Shown: positions 23,558 to 32,040, numbered from the stretch's first letter. The stretch is DNA of 35,166 bases from Clostridia bacterium (GCA_017514685.1 JAFWJN010000043.1:1-35166), one strand, 5' to 3'. The notes: generated from the sequence alone by a model not told the origin. Numbers and translations are program-made.

Positions 23558-25111
23558 ATGAGTAGAAACAATTGGGTGAAAGCAACGATCGTTGCCGGGT
23601 TGGCACTGCTTCTGATGCTCATGAGCATTCCGGTCTCGCTCGCAGAGAAAAACGAACCGACCGCGCTCGGAAAGCAATGTACATATGACGGCTCCAGACA
23701 GAAAAAATATCTGAAAAGTTTTCTTTCGGACCGGGACTATGACACCAGAACGCAGATGAAGGAAAACGGATGGGTCTCAGTCCGGTGGACCAAAAAGCAG
23801 CAGGTCGATTTTGTTTACTGGGAATGGTCTGATAAAGCGGGAATCGAACCGGTGCCCTATACAGTGGAACTGCTGGACATAAACGGCAATGCCATGGAAC
23901 AGTTTGAGGGAGAACTTTACTGGAATTCCGGAACGGAGATCAAAGAAGACGTTTACGGCGTCCGGCTCAGAGTCAGTCAGGAAGTACTGCTTTGTACTTT
24001 GATTCCGTATCAGGGAGGGGCTCCGAGCGATTATCATCCCTGGAGGCCATCCGTAGAGAAGGCGGATTTTCTGGTTATCGCAACTCATCCGGATGACGAC
24101 ACCCTTTTTATGGGCAATATGATTCCGACCTATGGTGCGGAACGGGGGCTGGAAGGTTCGATCCTGTATCTGACAACAAGAGACCGTGTCCGCAGAACGG
24201 AAGCCTGCAACGGCGCGTGGACCATGGGATTAAGGACTTATCCGTATATGGCCGGGCTGCCCGATATTTCGGTCAAGAACAAGGTGAAGTACGCGGCGGA
24301 TTTCCTGGTAGAAGATGTGGAACGTGTACTTGTCAGGTATCTCAGACAGATCCGTCCGGAAGTAGTGATGACGCATGACGTCAACGGGGAATACGGACAT
24401 TGGCAGCATATCGTCGTGGCAAATGCGATACAGGCGGCAGTCGTTGATGCGGCAGATCCTTCCTATGATACGGAATCCGCAGAACGGAACGGAGTCTGGC
24501 AGGTCAAAAAACTGTATCTGCATCTTTCCGAAACAAACCCGATCTTCATTTCGGCGACCGTTCCTCTTCAGGCTTTTGACGGGCGGACCGGATGGGAAGT
24601 TGCGCAGGAAGCGTATCAGTGCCATCAGTCACAGAGGCTGTGGTACCATCTTTGCAACAATGAAAATGAAAACAGCCTTGAAAAGTTCGGGCTTGTGTAT
24701 ACAGCCGTAGGTTTAGATACAGGGATCAATGACATGTTTGAAAATATCGATCCCGAGACACTGAGTGATTTTGTCCCGACACCCGCACCAACCGAAACGC
24801 CGACGCCGGAACCAACCGAAGCGCCGACGCCGGAACCAACCGAAACACCAACGCCTGTTCCTTCCGGGACACCAACTCCGAAGCCTACGGATCCGCCGGC
24901 TTCAGAGCCTGCTTCGCCGCAGAATGTTTCGGAAGAAAGCGATATTGAGAAGATACCTTCTATCGAAACAGAAGGGTTTTCGTCAGAACCTGGAGAGAAG
25001 CAGATTGATATGAGGATCATCCTGATTGGCCTTGGTCTGATACTGGTAATTCTGGTGGCTGGACTTGCGGCAGTGGTGATCGTGAAACGAAACAACAGGA
25101 GTGAACGCTGA
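23558..25111 (+). CDS. Surface-anchored PIG-L/LmbE family deacetylase with Pro/Thr linker
   Basis: A 517-residue paralogue of the preceding protein. It has a signal peptide (hydrophobic 8-28), an N-terminal beta domain, and the catalytic domain with HPDDD at 177-181 and MTHDVNGEYGHWQH. Unlike its neighbour it continues into a Pro/Thr/Glu linker of about 45 residues (TPEPTE repeats) and a C-terminal transmembrane helix (MRIILIGLGLILVILV) with a basic tail, so the catalytic domain is displayed outside and anchored. No Shine-Dalgarno precedes the ATG; an in-frame GTG (23546) and TTG (23555) are alternatives. It begins a unit with the LRR and NlpC-like genes. Confidence 0.85.
   Translation: MSRNNWVKATIVAGLALLLMLMSIPVSLAEKNEPTALGKQCTYDGSRQKKYLKSFLSDRDYDTRTQMKENGWVSVRWTKKQQVDFVYWEWSDKAGIEPVPYTVELLDINGNAMEQFEGELYWNSGTEIKEDVYGVRLRVSQEVLLCTLIPYQGGAPSDYHPWRPSVEKADFLVIATHPDDDTLFMGNMIPTYGAERGLEGSILYLTTRDRVRRTEACNGAWTMGLRTYPYMAGLPDISVKNKVKYAADFLVEDVERVLVRYLRQIRPEVVMTHDVNGEYGHWQHIVVANAIQAAVVDAADPSYDTESAERNGVWQVKKLYLHLSETNPIFISATVPLQAFDGRTGWEVAQEAYQCHQSQRLWYHLCNNENENSLEKFGLVYTAVGLDTGINDMFENIDPETLSDFVPTPAPTETPTPEPTEAPTPEPTETPTPVPSGTPTPKPTDPPASEPASPQNVSEESDIEKIPSIETEGFSSEPGEKQIDMRIILIGLGLILVILVAGLAAVVIVKRNNRSER
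24791..24862 (+). repeat. 24-bp tandem repeat coding for the Pro/Thr linker
   Basis: Two near-identical 24-bp units (24791-24814 and 24815-24838, one mismatch) and a diverged third unit encode the TETPTPEP-type linker of the anchored deacetylase. Such repeats change copy number easily. Confidence 0.8.
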
Positions 25112-25113
25112 AA

Positions 25114-26979
25114 ATGAGCACTGGAAAAAAGATCATTCTGATTGTACTGACGGTTTTTCTCTTTTTGCTGATCGCAGCGTTTGCTGCCTTCTGGCTGATG
25201 TTTCCCTGGATCGAGCAAAAGCCTGTATGGTATCAGACGGAATCATATGTTTCCGGAACGGTGACAAAAAGCGATATTGATTCCATCCTGAAACTGAAAT
25301 CCCCCAAACTTCTTGATTTGCTGGGGTCCGATCTGGAGGAAGGCGACATTGCAAGATTGGAGAAGGCATTTCCGGACTGCGTCGTTTTATGGTCTGTTCC
25401 GATTAACGGGCAGAAGATTGACTGCAGGGAGGAGTCGCTTCGGTTTACACATGCAACGGAGGAGGATCTTGAGCGGCTGAGACTGTTTCCCAACCTGAAG
25501 AGCATCCGGGTCACAGAAAGCGACTGCTACGATGCACTGCGCAAGGCGGAGACCGCCAATCCGGAAGTTTCTTTTTCCTGGACAGTAGAACAGGACGGGA
25601 TTACGCTGGAGCGTGATGTGGAAGAACTGGACGTGAAAGATCCGGTACCGCTTGAAACACTGACCAAGCTTCTGGCGGAACTGGACAGAATGAAGCAGGT
25701 CACCCTGACGTCCACTCATCTTTCAAATGCAGAAACAAAAGAACTGATGGAACGTTTTCCGTCGATTCATTATACCTATTCCGTTCATATCGGGGATCTG
25801 GTTGTTTCACCGGATCTTGAGGAAATCGGCGCGGATCTCATGGCCGGAATTCATTCGGCAAAGGATATCGCTGACGCATTGCCGTACCTTCCGAATCTCA
25901 AAAAAGTGGATCTTGAGCCGCTGATGCTGTCCAACGCTCAGCTGGCAGAAGCGATTCCGTTGCTGGAAGGACTGGAACTGCATTATAACGTTGTTGCATG
26001 CGGACAGCGCGTGGATCCGGCTACGGAAGCATTGAAACTGACCAATGCCGGCCCGGAAGATGTCGCGGCGGTTTCTGAGGCGGTCCTTGTGCTTCCGAAA
26101 CTGAAGAGCATTACCTTGGACGGATGGAAAGGAACTCTTTCCGAACTCTCGGATTTTGTGACAGGATTTGACAGTTTGTCGTTCACCTATTCGTTTGAGT
26201 ATCAGGGAATCAAACTGGATTATACTTCTGAAACGGCAGATTTTCACGGGAAGAAGATTGAAGATCATGAGATGCTTTATTCCGTAATCAGAATGCTTCC
26301 GAACCTGACCAAAGTCGATATGGTGGATTGCGGGTGGACTGATGAGCAGATGGCGGAACTGTCAAAAACGTTCCCGGCAGTCAAATTTGTCTGGGAAATT
26401 GATCTCGGATTCTGGGGGAAACTCAGAACGGATGCGGTTGCCTTTACAACCAGAAGCAGCAAGGAAGACGATGAGCTGAAATACCGGCTGACAACGGAAA
26501 CCGTTCAGCCGATCCAGTACTGCACGGATCTGGTTGCGCTGGATCTGGGACACCAGCGGATCGAGGATATTTCCTGCCTGGCAAACCTGAAGAAACTGCA
26601 GATTCTGATTCTGGCGGATAACAGAATCGAGGATATTTCCGCACTGGCGTCTATGCCGGATCTGATCTATGTGGAATTGTTTATGAATAAGATTTCCGAT
26701 CTCAGTCCGCTTTCGGGACTGACGAAAATCAAGGACCTGAATCTATGCACCAATAATATCAGTGACTTGAAACCGCTGTATTCCCTGTCAACACTGGAGA
26801 GGCTCTGGTATTCGAACAATAAGTATACCAAGAAGGATCATGACGCGCTTCAGGCGGTGCTTGTCAACTGCAAATGCAACCGGACGGTATGGCAGGAAAC
26901 GGATGACGGATGGCGCACCCATGAGAGGTACTTCTGGATGAGGTCATTTTTCGAGAATTCTCCGAGGTATAAGAAGTGA
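25114..26979 (+). CDS. Membrane-anchored leucine-rich-repeat protein
   Basis: A 621-residue protein with an N-terminal transmembrane anchor (residues 6-30) and an extracellular body made of leucine-rich repeats. Degenerate repeats fill 60-440 (for example LERLRLFPNLKSIRVT and ALPYLPNLKKVDLE). Regular internalin-type units follow near 470-580 (LVALDLGHQRIEDISCLANL, LQILILADNRIEDISALASM, IKDLNLCTNNISDLKPLYSL). No enzyme motif is visible, so it is probably a binding or scaffold protein. It begins three bases after the deacetylase stop (AGGAG as ribosome site) and overlaps the next gene by four bases, so it is in the same operon. Confidence 0.85.
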   Translation: MSTGKKIILIVLTVFLFLLIAAFAAFWLMFPWIEQKPVWYQTESYVSGTVTKSDIDSILKLKSPKLLDLLGSDLEEGDIARLEKAFPDCVVLWSVPINGQKIDCREESLRFTHATEEDLERLRLFPNLKSIRVTESDCYDALRKAETANPEVSFSWTVEQDGITLERDVEELDVKDPVPLETLTKLLAELDRMKQVTLTSTHLSNAETKELMERFPSIHYTYSVHIGDLVVSPDLEEIGADLMAGIHSAKDIADALPYLPNLKKVDLEPLMLSNAQLAEAIPLLEGLELHYNVVACGQRVDPATEALKLTNAGPEDVAAVSEAVLVLPKLKSITLDGWKGTLSELSDFVTGFDSLSFTYSFEYQGIKLDYTSETADFHGKKIEDHEMLYSVIRMLPNLTKVDMVDCGWTDEQMAELSKTFPAVKFVWEIDLGFWGKLRTDAVAFTTRSSKEDDELKYRLTTETVQPIQYCTDLVALDLGHQRIEDISCLANLKKLQILILADNRIEDISALASMPDLIYVELFMNKISDLSPLSGLTKIKDLNLCTNNISDLKPLYSLSTLERLWYSNNKYTKKDHDALQAVLVNCKCNRTVWQETDDGWRTHERYFWMRSFFENSPRYKK

Positions 26980-28106
26980 AAAAAATCCAGCGAATTCTGA
27001 ATCTTCTTTTTGTACTGCTGTTTCTGTTTCCGGGATTCGGGACGGCAGAGGAACCGGCGCGCCCGCAAATCGTTCTTGCGCAGGCATACGGCGCGATCGT
27101 TTATGTGGAAACAAATGAGCCGGTCAGCCAGTATTGCATCGTTACCAAGGATATCATCCCGGATGAAGATCATCCGGACTGGCGTCCTTGCGAGGGAAGA
27201 TCCTTTACTGCCTTTAAAATGGACGGCTCCTACTATATCCGCGTCAAACGGGAAGACGGAGCGGTCAGTGAACCCGCTTATGTGACGGTCAGCACATCGT
27301 TTCATTACGGCCTGGAGGCGGAGAATGTCAAACCGTTGAACACCCCGATTCTGAATCTGCTGGAAAAGAACGGTGACAGCCTTGACGCATTCAATGCTGA
27401 AATTGCAAAGAGCGCTGTGGAAGGCGGACTCTATTCGCGGGCTGCAGTCGCAAATGTATGCATGACGCTACTGACCCGTCTGTACAAGTATGGAATGACC
27501 CTGTCCTATCAGCCCAGCGGTAATTTCACCAAAGCGGGCGACTGGGGCATCTCTCCCGGATGGGGAACCAAAATGAACAAAAAGGAGAAAGATAAGGCAG
27601 GCACGTATGACCGGTACAGCATGAATTGCGGAACGATCATCGTGTGGGCATACAAACAGGCAGGACTGAATCTCAACAGCAACGCCCGAAGGGACGGAAT
27701 CTATGACTCTGCTTTGAAAAAACGGCGGGGAGACAACAATATCAGCCTGAATGACGGAGATACGGGGGACATTATCGCGACGAAAACCGGACATACGATT
27801 CTGGTGCTCGACCGGGTCGATACCAATGGGGACGGCTTATCTGATTCCTATCTGGTTTTTGAGATGGAAAGTCCGTATCTGAAACTGAAAATGCGGTCGC
27901 TTTATTCCATCCGTATGTGCAAAATGTATGACATGAGCGCCATGTTTTCGGATACAGGAGCATTGAGAAAAGAAACACGTTACTGGCCGGGCAGCTTTTA
28001 TATTTCCGAATCCGAGTTTCCGGCATATTATCAGGAAGCATATACGGCAGAACTGCCGAGGTTTGCTATCCGGCAGGCGCTCTGCGCAATTGAAAATCCT
28101 TCGTAA
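26976..28106 (+). CDS. Exported NlpC/P60-like cysteine peptidase or amidase
   Basis: A 376-residue secreted protein: a signal peptide (KKIQRILNLLFVLLFLFPGF, cut near 24), a beta domain (30-108), then a papain-like region. MNCGTIIVWAYKQAG at 216-230 with Cys218 matches the catalytic helix of NlpC/P60 proteins (usually DCSGFVSWAY), and DIIATKTGHTILVLDR at 265-280 supplies His273. The NCG in place of DCS is unusual and leaves activity uncertain. A wall peptide is the likely substrate. The start is GTG overlapping the LRR stop (GTGA). It closes the surface-protein operon, just before a terminator. Confidence 0.65.
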   Translation: MKKIQRILNLLFVLLFLFPGFGTAEEPARPQIVLAQAYGAIVYVETNEPVSQYCIVTKDIIPDEDHPDWRPCEGRSFTAFKMDGSYYIRVKREDGAVSEPAYVTVSTSFHYGLEAENVKPLNTPILNLLEKNGDSLDAFNAEIAKSAVEGGLYSRAAVANVCMTLLTRLYKYGMTLSYQPSGNFTKAGDWGISPGWGTKMNKKEKDKAGTYDRYSMNCGTIIVWAYKQAGLNLNSNARRDGIYDSALKKRRGDNNISLNDGDTGDIIATKTGHTILVLDRVDTNGDGLSDSYLVFEMESPYLKLKMRSLYSIRMCKMYDMSAMFSDTGALRKETRYWPGSFYISESEFPAYYQEAYTAELPRFAIRQALCAIENPS

Positions 28107-28112
28107 CAGGAT

Positions 28113-28134
28113 ACCGGCAGAAATGCCGGTTTTT
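28113..28134 (+). terminator. Terminator of the surface-protein operon
   Basis: ACCGGCA and TGCCGGT close a GAAA tetraloop and are followed by TTTT, seven bases past the stop codon of the NlpC-like gene. Confidence 0.85.
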
Positions 28135-28180
28135 GTCGCTTGTCAAGCAGTAAAAAGTCAGTAAAAACACACTTCATATC

Positions 28181-28209
28181 TTGGCTCGTTTTTTGAATTA
28201 TGATATGAT
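28181..28209 (+). promoter_or_regulatory. Promoter of guaB-guaA
   Basis: -35 TTGGCT (28181-28186) and -10 TATGAT (28204-28209) with a 17-bp spacer. The leader to the guaB ATG is only about 28 bases, too short for a purine riboswitch. Confidence 0.6.
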
Positions 28210-28243
28210 AAACAAAAGCTGAAAAAGCAAATTAGGAGGCAAA

Positions 28244-29749
28244 ATGACAAGAATCATTAACGAACCTTCGCATACATTCAGTGAGTATCTGCTGATTCCC
28301 GGCTATTCCTCTGCGGAATGCATTCCCCAGAATGTCAGCCTGAAAACTCCGCTGGTGAAATATCGCCGCGGTGAGACCACTTCGATTCAAATGAATATTC
28401 CGATGGTGTCCGCGATTATGCAATCTGTTTCGGGCGATCGGTTGGCGATTGCGCTTGCCCAGGAAGGCGGCGTTTCTTTTATATTTGGGTCTCAGACAAT
28501 TGAGAACCAGGCGGCGATGGTACGCCGTGTAAAAACCTACAAAGCGGGATTTGTTCCGAGCGATTCCAATATCCGTCCTGACGCAACGCTTGCCGATGTT
28601 ATTGATTTGAAAGCAAGGACCGGACATTCCACCGTCGCTGTAACGGACGACGGAACACCGAACGGAAAACTGGTTGGAATCGTAACAAGCCGTGATTATC
28701 GTGTCAGCCGTATGACACCGGATACAAAGGTGCATGAGTTTATGACTCCCTTTGAAAAGGTGATCTGGGCAAAGGAAGGTATTTCGCTGAAGGAAGCGAA
28801 TGATATGATCTGGGAGTACAAGCTGAATGCGCTTCCGATCGTCAACAGCGAGGGGAGACTCTGCTCGTTTGTTTTCCGGAAAGACTATGATCTGCACAAG
28901 CAGAATCCAAATGAACTTCTGGACAGTTCTAAACGGTATATCGTGGGCGCAGGTATCAATACGAGGGATTACCGTGATCGTGTCCCTGCTCTGCTGGAAG
29001 CAGGAGCGGATGTTCTTTGCATCGATTCCAGCGAGGGCTTCTCGGAATGGCAGAAACTTACGATCGAATGGATCCGCAAAGAGTATGGAGAATCGGTCAA
29101 AGTCGGCGCAGGCAATGTTGTGGACGCGGACGGGTTCCGTTTCCTCGCCGATTGCGGAGCGGACTTTGTGAAGGTCGGGATCGGAGGAGGTTCCATCTGC
29201 ATCACCCGTGAGACAAAGGGAATTGGCAGAGGACAGGCTTCTGCCCTGCTGGATGTCTGCAAAGCCAGAGATGAATATTTTGAAGAAACCGGAATTTATG
29301 TCCCGGTTTGTTCGGATGGCGGTATTGTGTATGATCATCATATTACGCTGGCACTGGCGATGGGTGCGGACTTTGTGATGCTCGGCCGCTATTTCGCCCG
29401 TTTTGATGAAAGCCCGTCTGCCCGTGTTTCAATCGGCGGCACCTACTACAAGGAGTACTGGGGTGAAGGCTCAAACCGTGCGCGCAACTGGCAGCGTTAT
29501 GATATGGGCGGCGACAAGAAACTGAGTTTTGAGGAAGGCGTAGACTCGTACGTTCCTTACGCCGGCAGTCTGAAAGATAATGTCCTTATGACTCTTTCGA
29601 AAGTCAAGTCAACTATGTGCAACTGTGCAGCACTGTCTATTCCCGAATTGCATGAAAAAGCTGTTCTGACCCTGGTCAGCGCAACCAGCATTGTGGAAGG
29701 CGGAGCACACGATGTTATTCAAAGAGAAAAAAGCAATCCTATAAAATAA
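28244..29749 (+). CDS. guaB: IMP dehydrogenase of the Tritrichomonas-like type
   Basis: A 501-residue enzyme that oxidises IMP to XMP with NAD, the committed step to GMP. A barrel with two inserted CBS domains (about 105-225) is visible. The catalytic loop is [15 protein letters not shown] with Cys319; R382 sits in MLGRYFARF; the flap carries R418-Y419 in NWQRYD; and [11 protein letters not shown] is the phosphate-side signature. This wording differs from the usual bacterial GIGPGSICTTR loop and follows that of the Tritrichomonas foetus enzyme, even in residue numbers as recalled. AGGAGG precedes the ATG. guaA follows after 20 bp. Confidence 0.93.
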   Translation: MTRIINEPSHTFSEYLLIPGYSSAECIPQNVSLKTPLVKYRRGETTSIQMNIPMVSAIMQSVSGDRLAIALAQEGGVSFIFGSQTIENQAAMVRRVKTYKAGFVPSDSNIRPDATLADVIDLKARTGHSTVAVTDDGTPNGKLVGIVTSRDYRVSRMTPDTKVHEFMTPFEKVIWAKEGISLKEANDMIWEYKLNALPIVNSEGRLCSFVFRKDYDLHKQNPNELLDSSKRYIVGAGINTRDYRDRVPALLEAGADVLCIDSSEGFSEWQKLTIEWIRKEYGESVKVGAGNVVDADGFRFLADCGADFVKVGIGGGSICITRETKGIGRGQASALLDVCKARDEYFEETGIYVPVCSDGGIVYDHHITLALAMGADFVMLGRYFARFDESPSARVSIGGTYYKEYWGEGSNRARNWQRYDMGGDKKLSFEEGVDSYVPYAGSLKDNVLMTLSKVKSTMCNCAALSIPELHEKAVLTLVSATSIVEGGAHDVIQREKSNPIK

Positions 29750-29769
29750 AATAGATTTGGAGGCAGATA

Positions 29770-30759
29770 ATGGAACAAGGCAATGTACGTCCGGAAACAA
29801 TGGAACGGATTACAAATGAAGCACTGGCGAATGCTTTTATTGAAGAACAGATTAAAGCACTTCGGGAACAGATCGGTGATAAAAAAGTTCTGCTGGCACT
29901 TTCAGGCGGTGTGGATTCTTCCGTATGCGCTGCGCTGATTTCAAAAGCAGTCGGCAAGCAGCTGATTTGTGTTCATGTAAATCATGGCCTCCTGCGCAAA
30001 GGCGAACCGGAGCAGGTGTGCGAAGTATTCGGAAAGCAGTTTGATGTCAATCTGATTTATGTAGATGCGATTGACCGGTTTCTAGATGCTTTGGCCGGCG
30101 TTTCGGAACCTGAACAAAAGCGTAAGATCATCGGAAAGATTTTCATCGATGTGTTTGCGGAAGAAGCAAGGAAACTGGAAGGGGTCAGTTTCTTAGGTCA
30201 GGGAACGATTTATCCTGACATTTTAGAATCCCACGGTGTCAAAGCGCATCATAATGTCGGTGGCCTTCCGGAAGACATGCAGAATTTCGAGCTTGTTGAG
30301 CCGGTTAAACTTCTTTATAAGGATGAGGTTCGTGTCGTTGGGAAAGCTCTCGGACTGCCGGACAATATGGTTTACCGTCAGCCGTTCCCGGGACCGGGTC
30401 TCGGTGTTCGCTGCGTAGGCGCTATCACCCGTGATCGACTGGAAGCACTGCGTGAAGCGGATGCAATCGTACGTGAAGAAATCGGAAAACTTCCGGAAAC
30501 TCCATGGCAGTATTTCTGCGCAATTCCGGATATTGTTTCAACAGGCATCCGCTATGTAGACGGAAAAGGTGTTCGATATATGGGATGGGCTGTTGTGATC
30601 AGAGCCGTCAACACAGTAGATGCGGTCACTGCGACAGTACCTGAAATTCCGTTCTCTGTATTGTGCAAAATGCGTGATCAAATCGTTAAAATCCCCGGCG
30701 TAAACCGTGTACTGTGGGATATCAGTGAGAAACCAGTCGCGACAATCGAGTGGGAATAA
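29770..30759 (+). CDS. guaA: GMP synthase, ATP-pyrophosphatase subunit only
   Basis: A 329-residue protein equal to the C-terminal two thirds of ordinary GuaA. The PP-loop SGGVDSS is at 45-51, the QGTIYPD motif and the FPGPGLGVRC region follow, and the dimerization domain ends in the conserved TIEWE. The N-terminal glutamine amidotransferase domain (about 190 residues) is absent: only some 35 residues precede the PP-loop, and no GATase is found upstream because guaB ends 20 bp earlier. It converts XMP to GMP either with free ammonia or with a separate glutaminase subunit, as in archaea. The last codons are a probable integration site for the element that follows. Confidence 0.9.
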   Translation: MEQGNVRPETMERITNEALANAFIEEQIKALREQIGDKKVLLALSGGVDSSVCAALISKAVGKQLICVHVNHGLLRKGEPEQVCEVFGKQFDVNLIYVDAIDRFLDALAGVSEPEQKRKIIGKIFIDVFAEEARKLEGVSFLGQGTIYPDILESHGVKAHHNVGGLPEDMQNFELVEPVKLLYKDEVRVVGKALGLPDNMVYRQPFPGPGLGVRCVGAITRDRLEALREADAIVREEIGKLPETPWQYFCAIPDIVSTGIRYVDGKGVRYMGWAVVIRAVNTVDAVTATVPEIPFSVLCKMRDQIVKIPGVNRVLWDISEKPVATIEWE

Positions 30760-30801
30760 GAACCGAAACCGCGAAAATGCCCTAAAATACTGGGTAAATC
30801 A

Positions 30802-30836
30802 GTTGTCAAGCTGTCAAATGACAACAAATTGACAAC
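30802..30836. repeat. Cluster of TTGTCAA/TTGACAA half-sites, possible integrase arm sites
   Basis: GTTGTCAA (30802-30809), CTGTCAA (30811-30817), TGACAAC (30819-30825) and TTGACAAC (30829-30836) lie within 35 bp as two nested inverted pairs. They lie 43 bp from the end of guaA and just inside the proposed element, where a tyrosine integrase or excisionase would bind. Confidence 0.55.
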
Positions 30837-30866
30837 ATTCGGCTATTATCCATAGAGTAAAATACG

Positions 30867-30906
30867 AAAGAGCTAACTGATTTTCAACAATCGGTTAGCT
30901 CTTTTT
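30867..30906. terminator. Strong bidirectional terminator between guaA and the XRE gene
   Basis: AAAGAGCTAAC and GTTAGCTCTTT form an 11-bp stem extended by a further six pairs (one wobble), ending in CTTTTTC on the + strand. It serves guaA from the left and the leftward XRE gene from the right. Confidence 0.85.
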
Positions 30907-30935
30907 CATTTTGTCTGAAAGGAGATACAGGGATG

Positions 30936-31463
30936 TCAGTCCTTCAATCGATCTTTGAACTTTTTGAGCAGTACATCGCTCATCTCTTGAGACGGGATTT
31001 TTGCCGTGATTTGCGTTTCGTCATGCTGCGGATAGTCATAGCGCCATGTGTCATATTCTTCCTTGCTGATCTTCCCGGAGCGGTATTCTTCCGCGATGGC
31101 TGCCCATGCGTCAATCATTTCCCGCAGAACTGCGGCGTCTTTGCCCTTGTTCGGATCAATGCGGAAGATCACTTCGTTGTTTTTTTTCTCGATTGTCAGA
31201 CCGTACAAATCTTCCAACGCAAACAAGGTGTGCATCAAACCAAAATAGCTGTCAATGTCGGGAACATTCAATGCGAGAGGAGATACCTCCAGAACACCGG
31301 CAACAGCGTTTGTCAGATCTTCCTTCGGCGTTCTTGTACCGGCTTCATACTGTGCCATACGAATATCGGCGGTCTTTTCCGGAAAGCCCACCAATGTACC
31401 GAGATATTTCTGCGTCATTCCACGCAGATTGCGAATAAAACGGATTCTTTCACCGATTGCCAT
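30936..31463 (-). CDS. XRE-family repressor of the mobile element
   Basis: A 175-residue regulator. Residues 3-60 form a Cro/CI-type HTH (ERIRFIRNLRGMTQKYLG, then IRMAQYEAGTRTPKED), with an unassigned C-terminal part rich in charged residues (about 85-175) that may sense a signal or dimerise. It is transcribed divergently from the excisionase-integrase genes. GGAGG precedes the ATG. Several TTAAACA-type half-sites lie in the shared promoter region, including inside its own promoter spacer, so it probably controls both directions. Confidence 0.85.
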   Translation of the reverse strand: MAIGERIRFIRNLRGMTQKYLGTLVGFPEKTADIRMAQYEAGTRTPKEDLTNAVAGVLEVSPLALNVPDIDSYFGLMHTLFALEDLYGLTIEKKNNEVIFRIDPNKGKDAAVLREMIDAWAAIAEEYRSGKISKEEYDTWRYDYPQHDETQITAKIPSQEMSDVLLKKFKDRLKD

Positions 31464-31494
31464 ATAAAAACCTCCAAGAAATGCTTACAAGAGG

Positions 31495-31523
31495 AGTATA
31501 GCAAAGATGTTTAAGATAGTCAA
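31495..31523 (-). promoter_or_regulatory. Promoter of the XRE repressor
   Basis: Minus-strand -35 TTGACT (31523-31518) and -10 TATACT (31500-31495), spacer 17. The spacer contains TTAAACA on the minus strand (31514-31508). Confidence 0.75.
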
Positions 31524-31625
31524 GAGAAAATTAAACAAAAAAGTTAAATTATTTTCTAAAAACCTCTTGACATAAACAAAAATGTTTAGTATAATGACGA
31601 GAGGAAGTTAAACATATATGTTTAA
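31508..31625. promoter_or_regulatory. Operator cluster of TTAAACA/TGTTTAA half-sites
   Basis: Half-sites occur at 31508-31514, 31531-31537, 31573-31578 paired with 31583-31588, and as a perfect 18-bp palindrome at 31608-31625. The third lies in the spacer of the rightward promoter and the fourth just after its start site. This arrangement resembles a phage-like repressor switch. The remaining leader 31626-31830 holds no further gene that I can support. Confidence 0.7.
31567..31595 (+). promoter_or_regulatory. Rightward promoter of the excisionase-integrase genes
   Basis: Perfect TTGACA (31567-31572) and perfect TATAAT (31590-31595) with a 17-bp spacer that holds the inverted repeat TAAACA/TGTTTA. 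The leader to the first gene is about 230 bases. Confidence 0.85.
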
Positions 31626-31830
31626 GACAACTGAATACCCGTCCGAATGAGGATACTTCGCCAAGACCTTTCGATCAGACGTCCGTGATCGGAAGCGAGC
31701 GGACAACGCCGTGCAGAGCAGGGCAGGAACGGCATTCGGGAGAACGGAGAAGGATGGAAGGGCGAAGACAAACGATTCTACAGAAAGGGGGATGAACAAC
31801 ATGAAAAACAGCAAGAAAGGGGGTGAGAGT

Positions 31831-32040
31831 ATGGAAAAGAGCATGTTCCTGACGGTTAAGGAAGTAGCTTCGCTGCTTGGCATCTCGGATTCCTACGCAT
31901 ACAAGATCATGCGCCAGTTGAATGATGAGTTGAAGCAGAAGGGGATGATCATAATCTCCGGGAAAGTTAACCGTCGTTATTTCATGGAACGACTGGACTA
32001 CGGTTCGGCATACGAAAAAGAAACAGAAAGGAGGGACTGA
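31831..32040 (+). CDS. Excisionase-like small HTH protein
   Basis: A 69-residue protein with a winged-helix/HTH-17-like domain: FLTVKEVASLLGISDSYAYK is the typical helix-turn-helix, followed by a beta wing (GKVNRRYFMERL). Small proteins of this type next to integrases act as excisionases or as recombination directionality factors. The start at 31831 follows AAAGGGGGTGAG; in-frame ATGs at 31801 and 31792 also have ribosome-like sites, so the start is not fixed. It ends three bases before the integrase start. Confidence 0.65.
   Translation: MEKSMFLTVKEVASLLGISDSYAYKIMRQLNDELKQKGMIIISGKVNRRYFMERLDYGSAYEKETERRD

Noticed and set aside
24791-24862. Short tandem repeat considered as a CRISPR-like array
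   Set aside because: The units are in frame, have no spacers, and encode a Pro/Thr linker.
28137-28243. A purine riboswitch before guaB
   Set aside because: The promoter leaves only about 28 bases of leader, too short for an aptamer.
28232-29341. A 369-aa leftward ORF opposite guaB
   Set aside because: guaB is certain, and the antisense ORF has no promoter, ribosome site or family motif.
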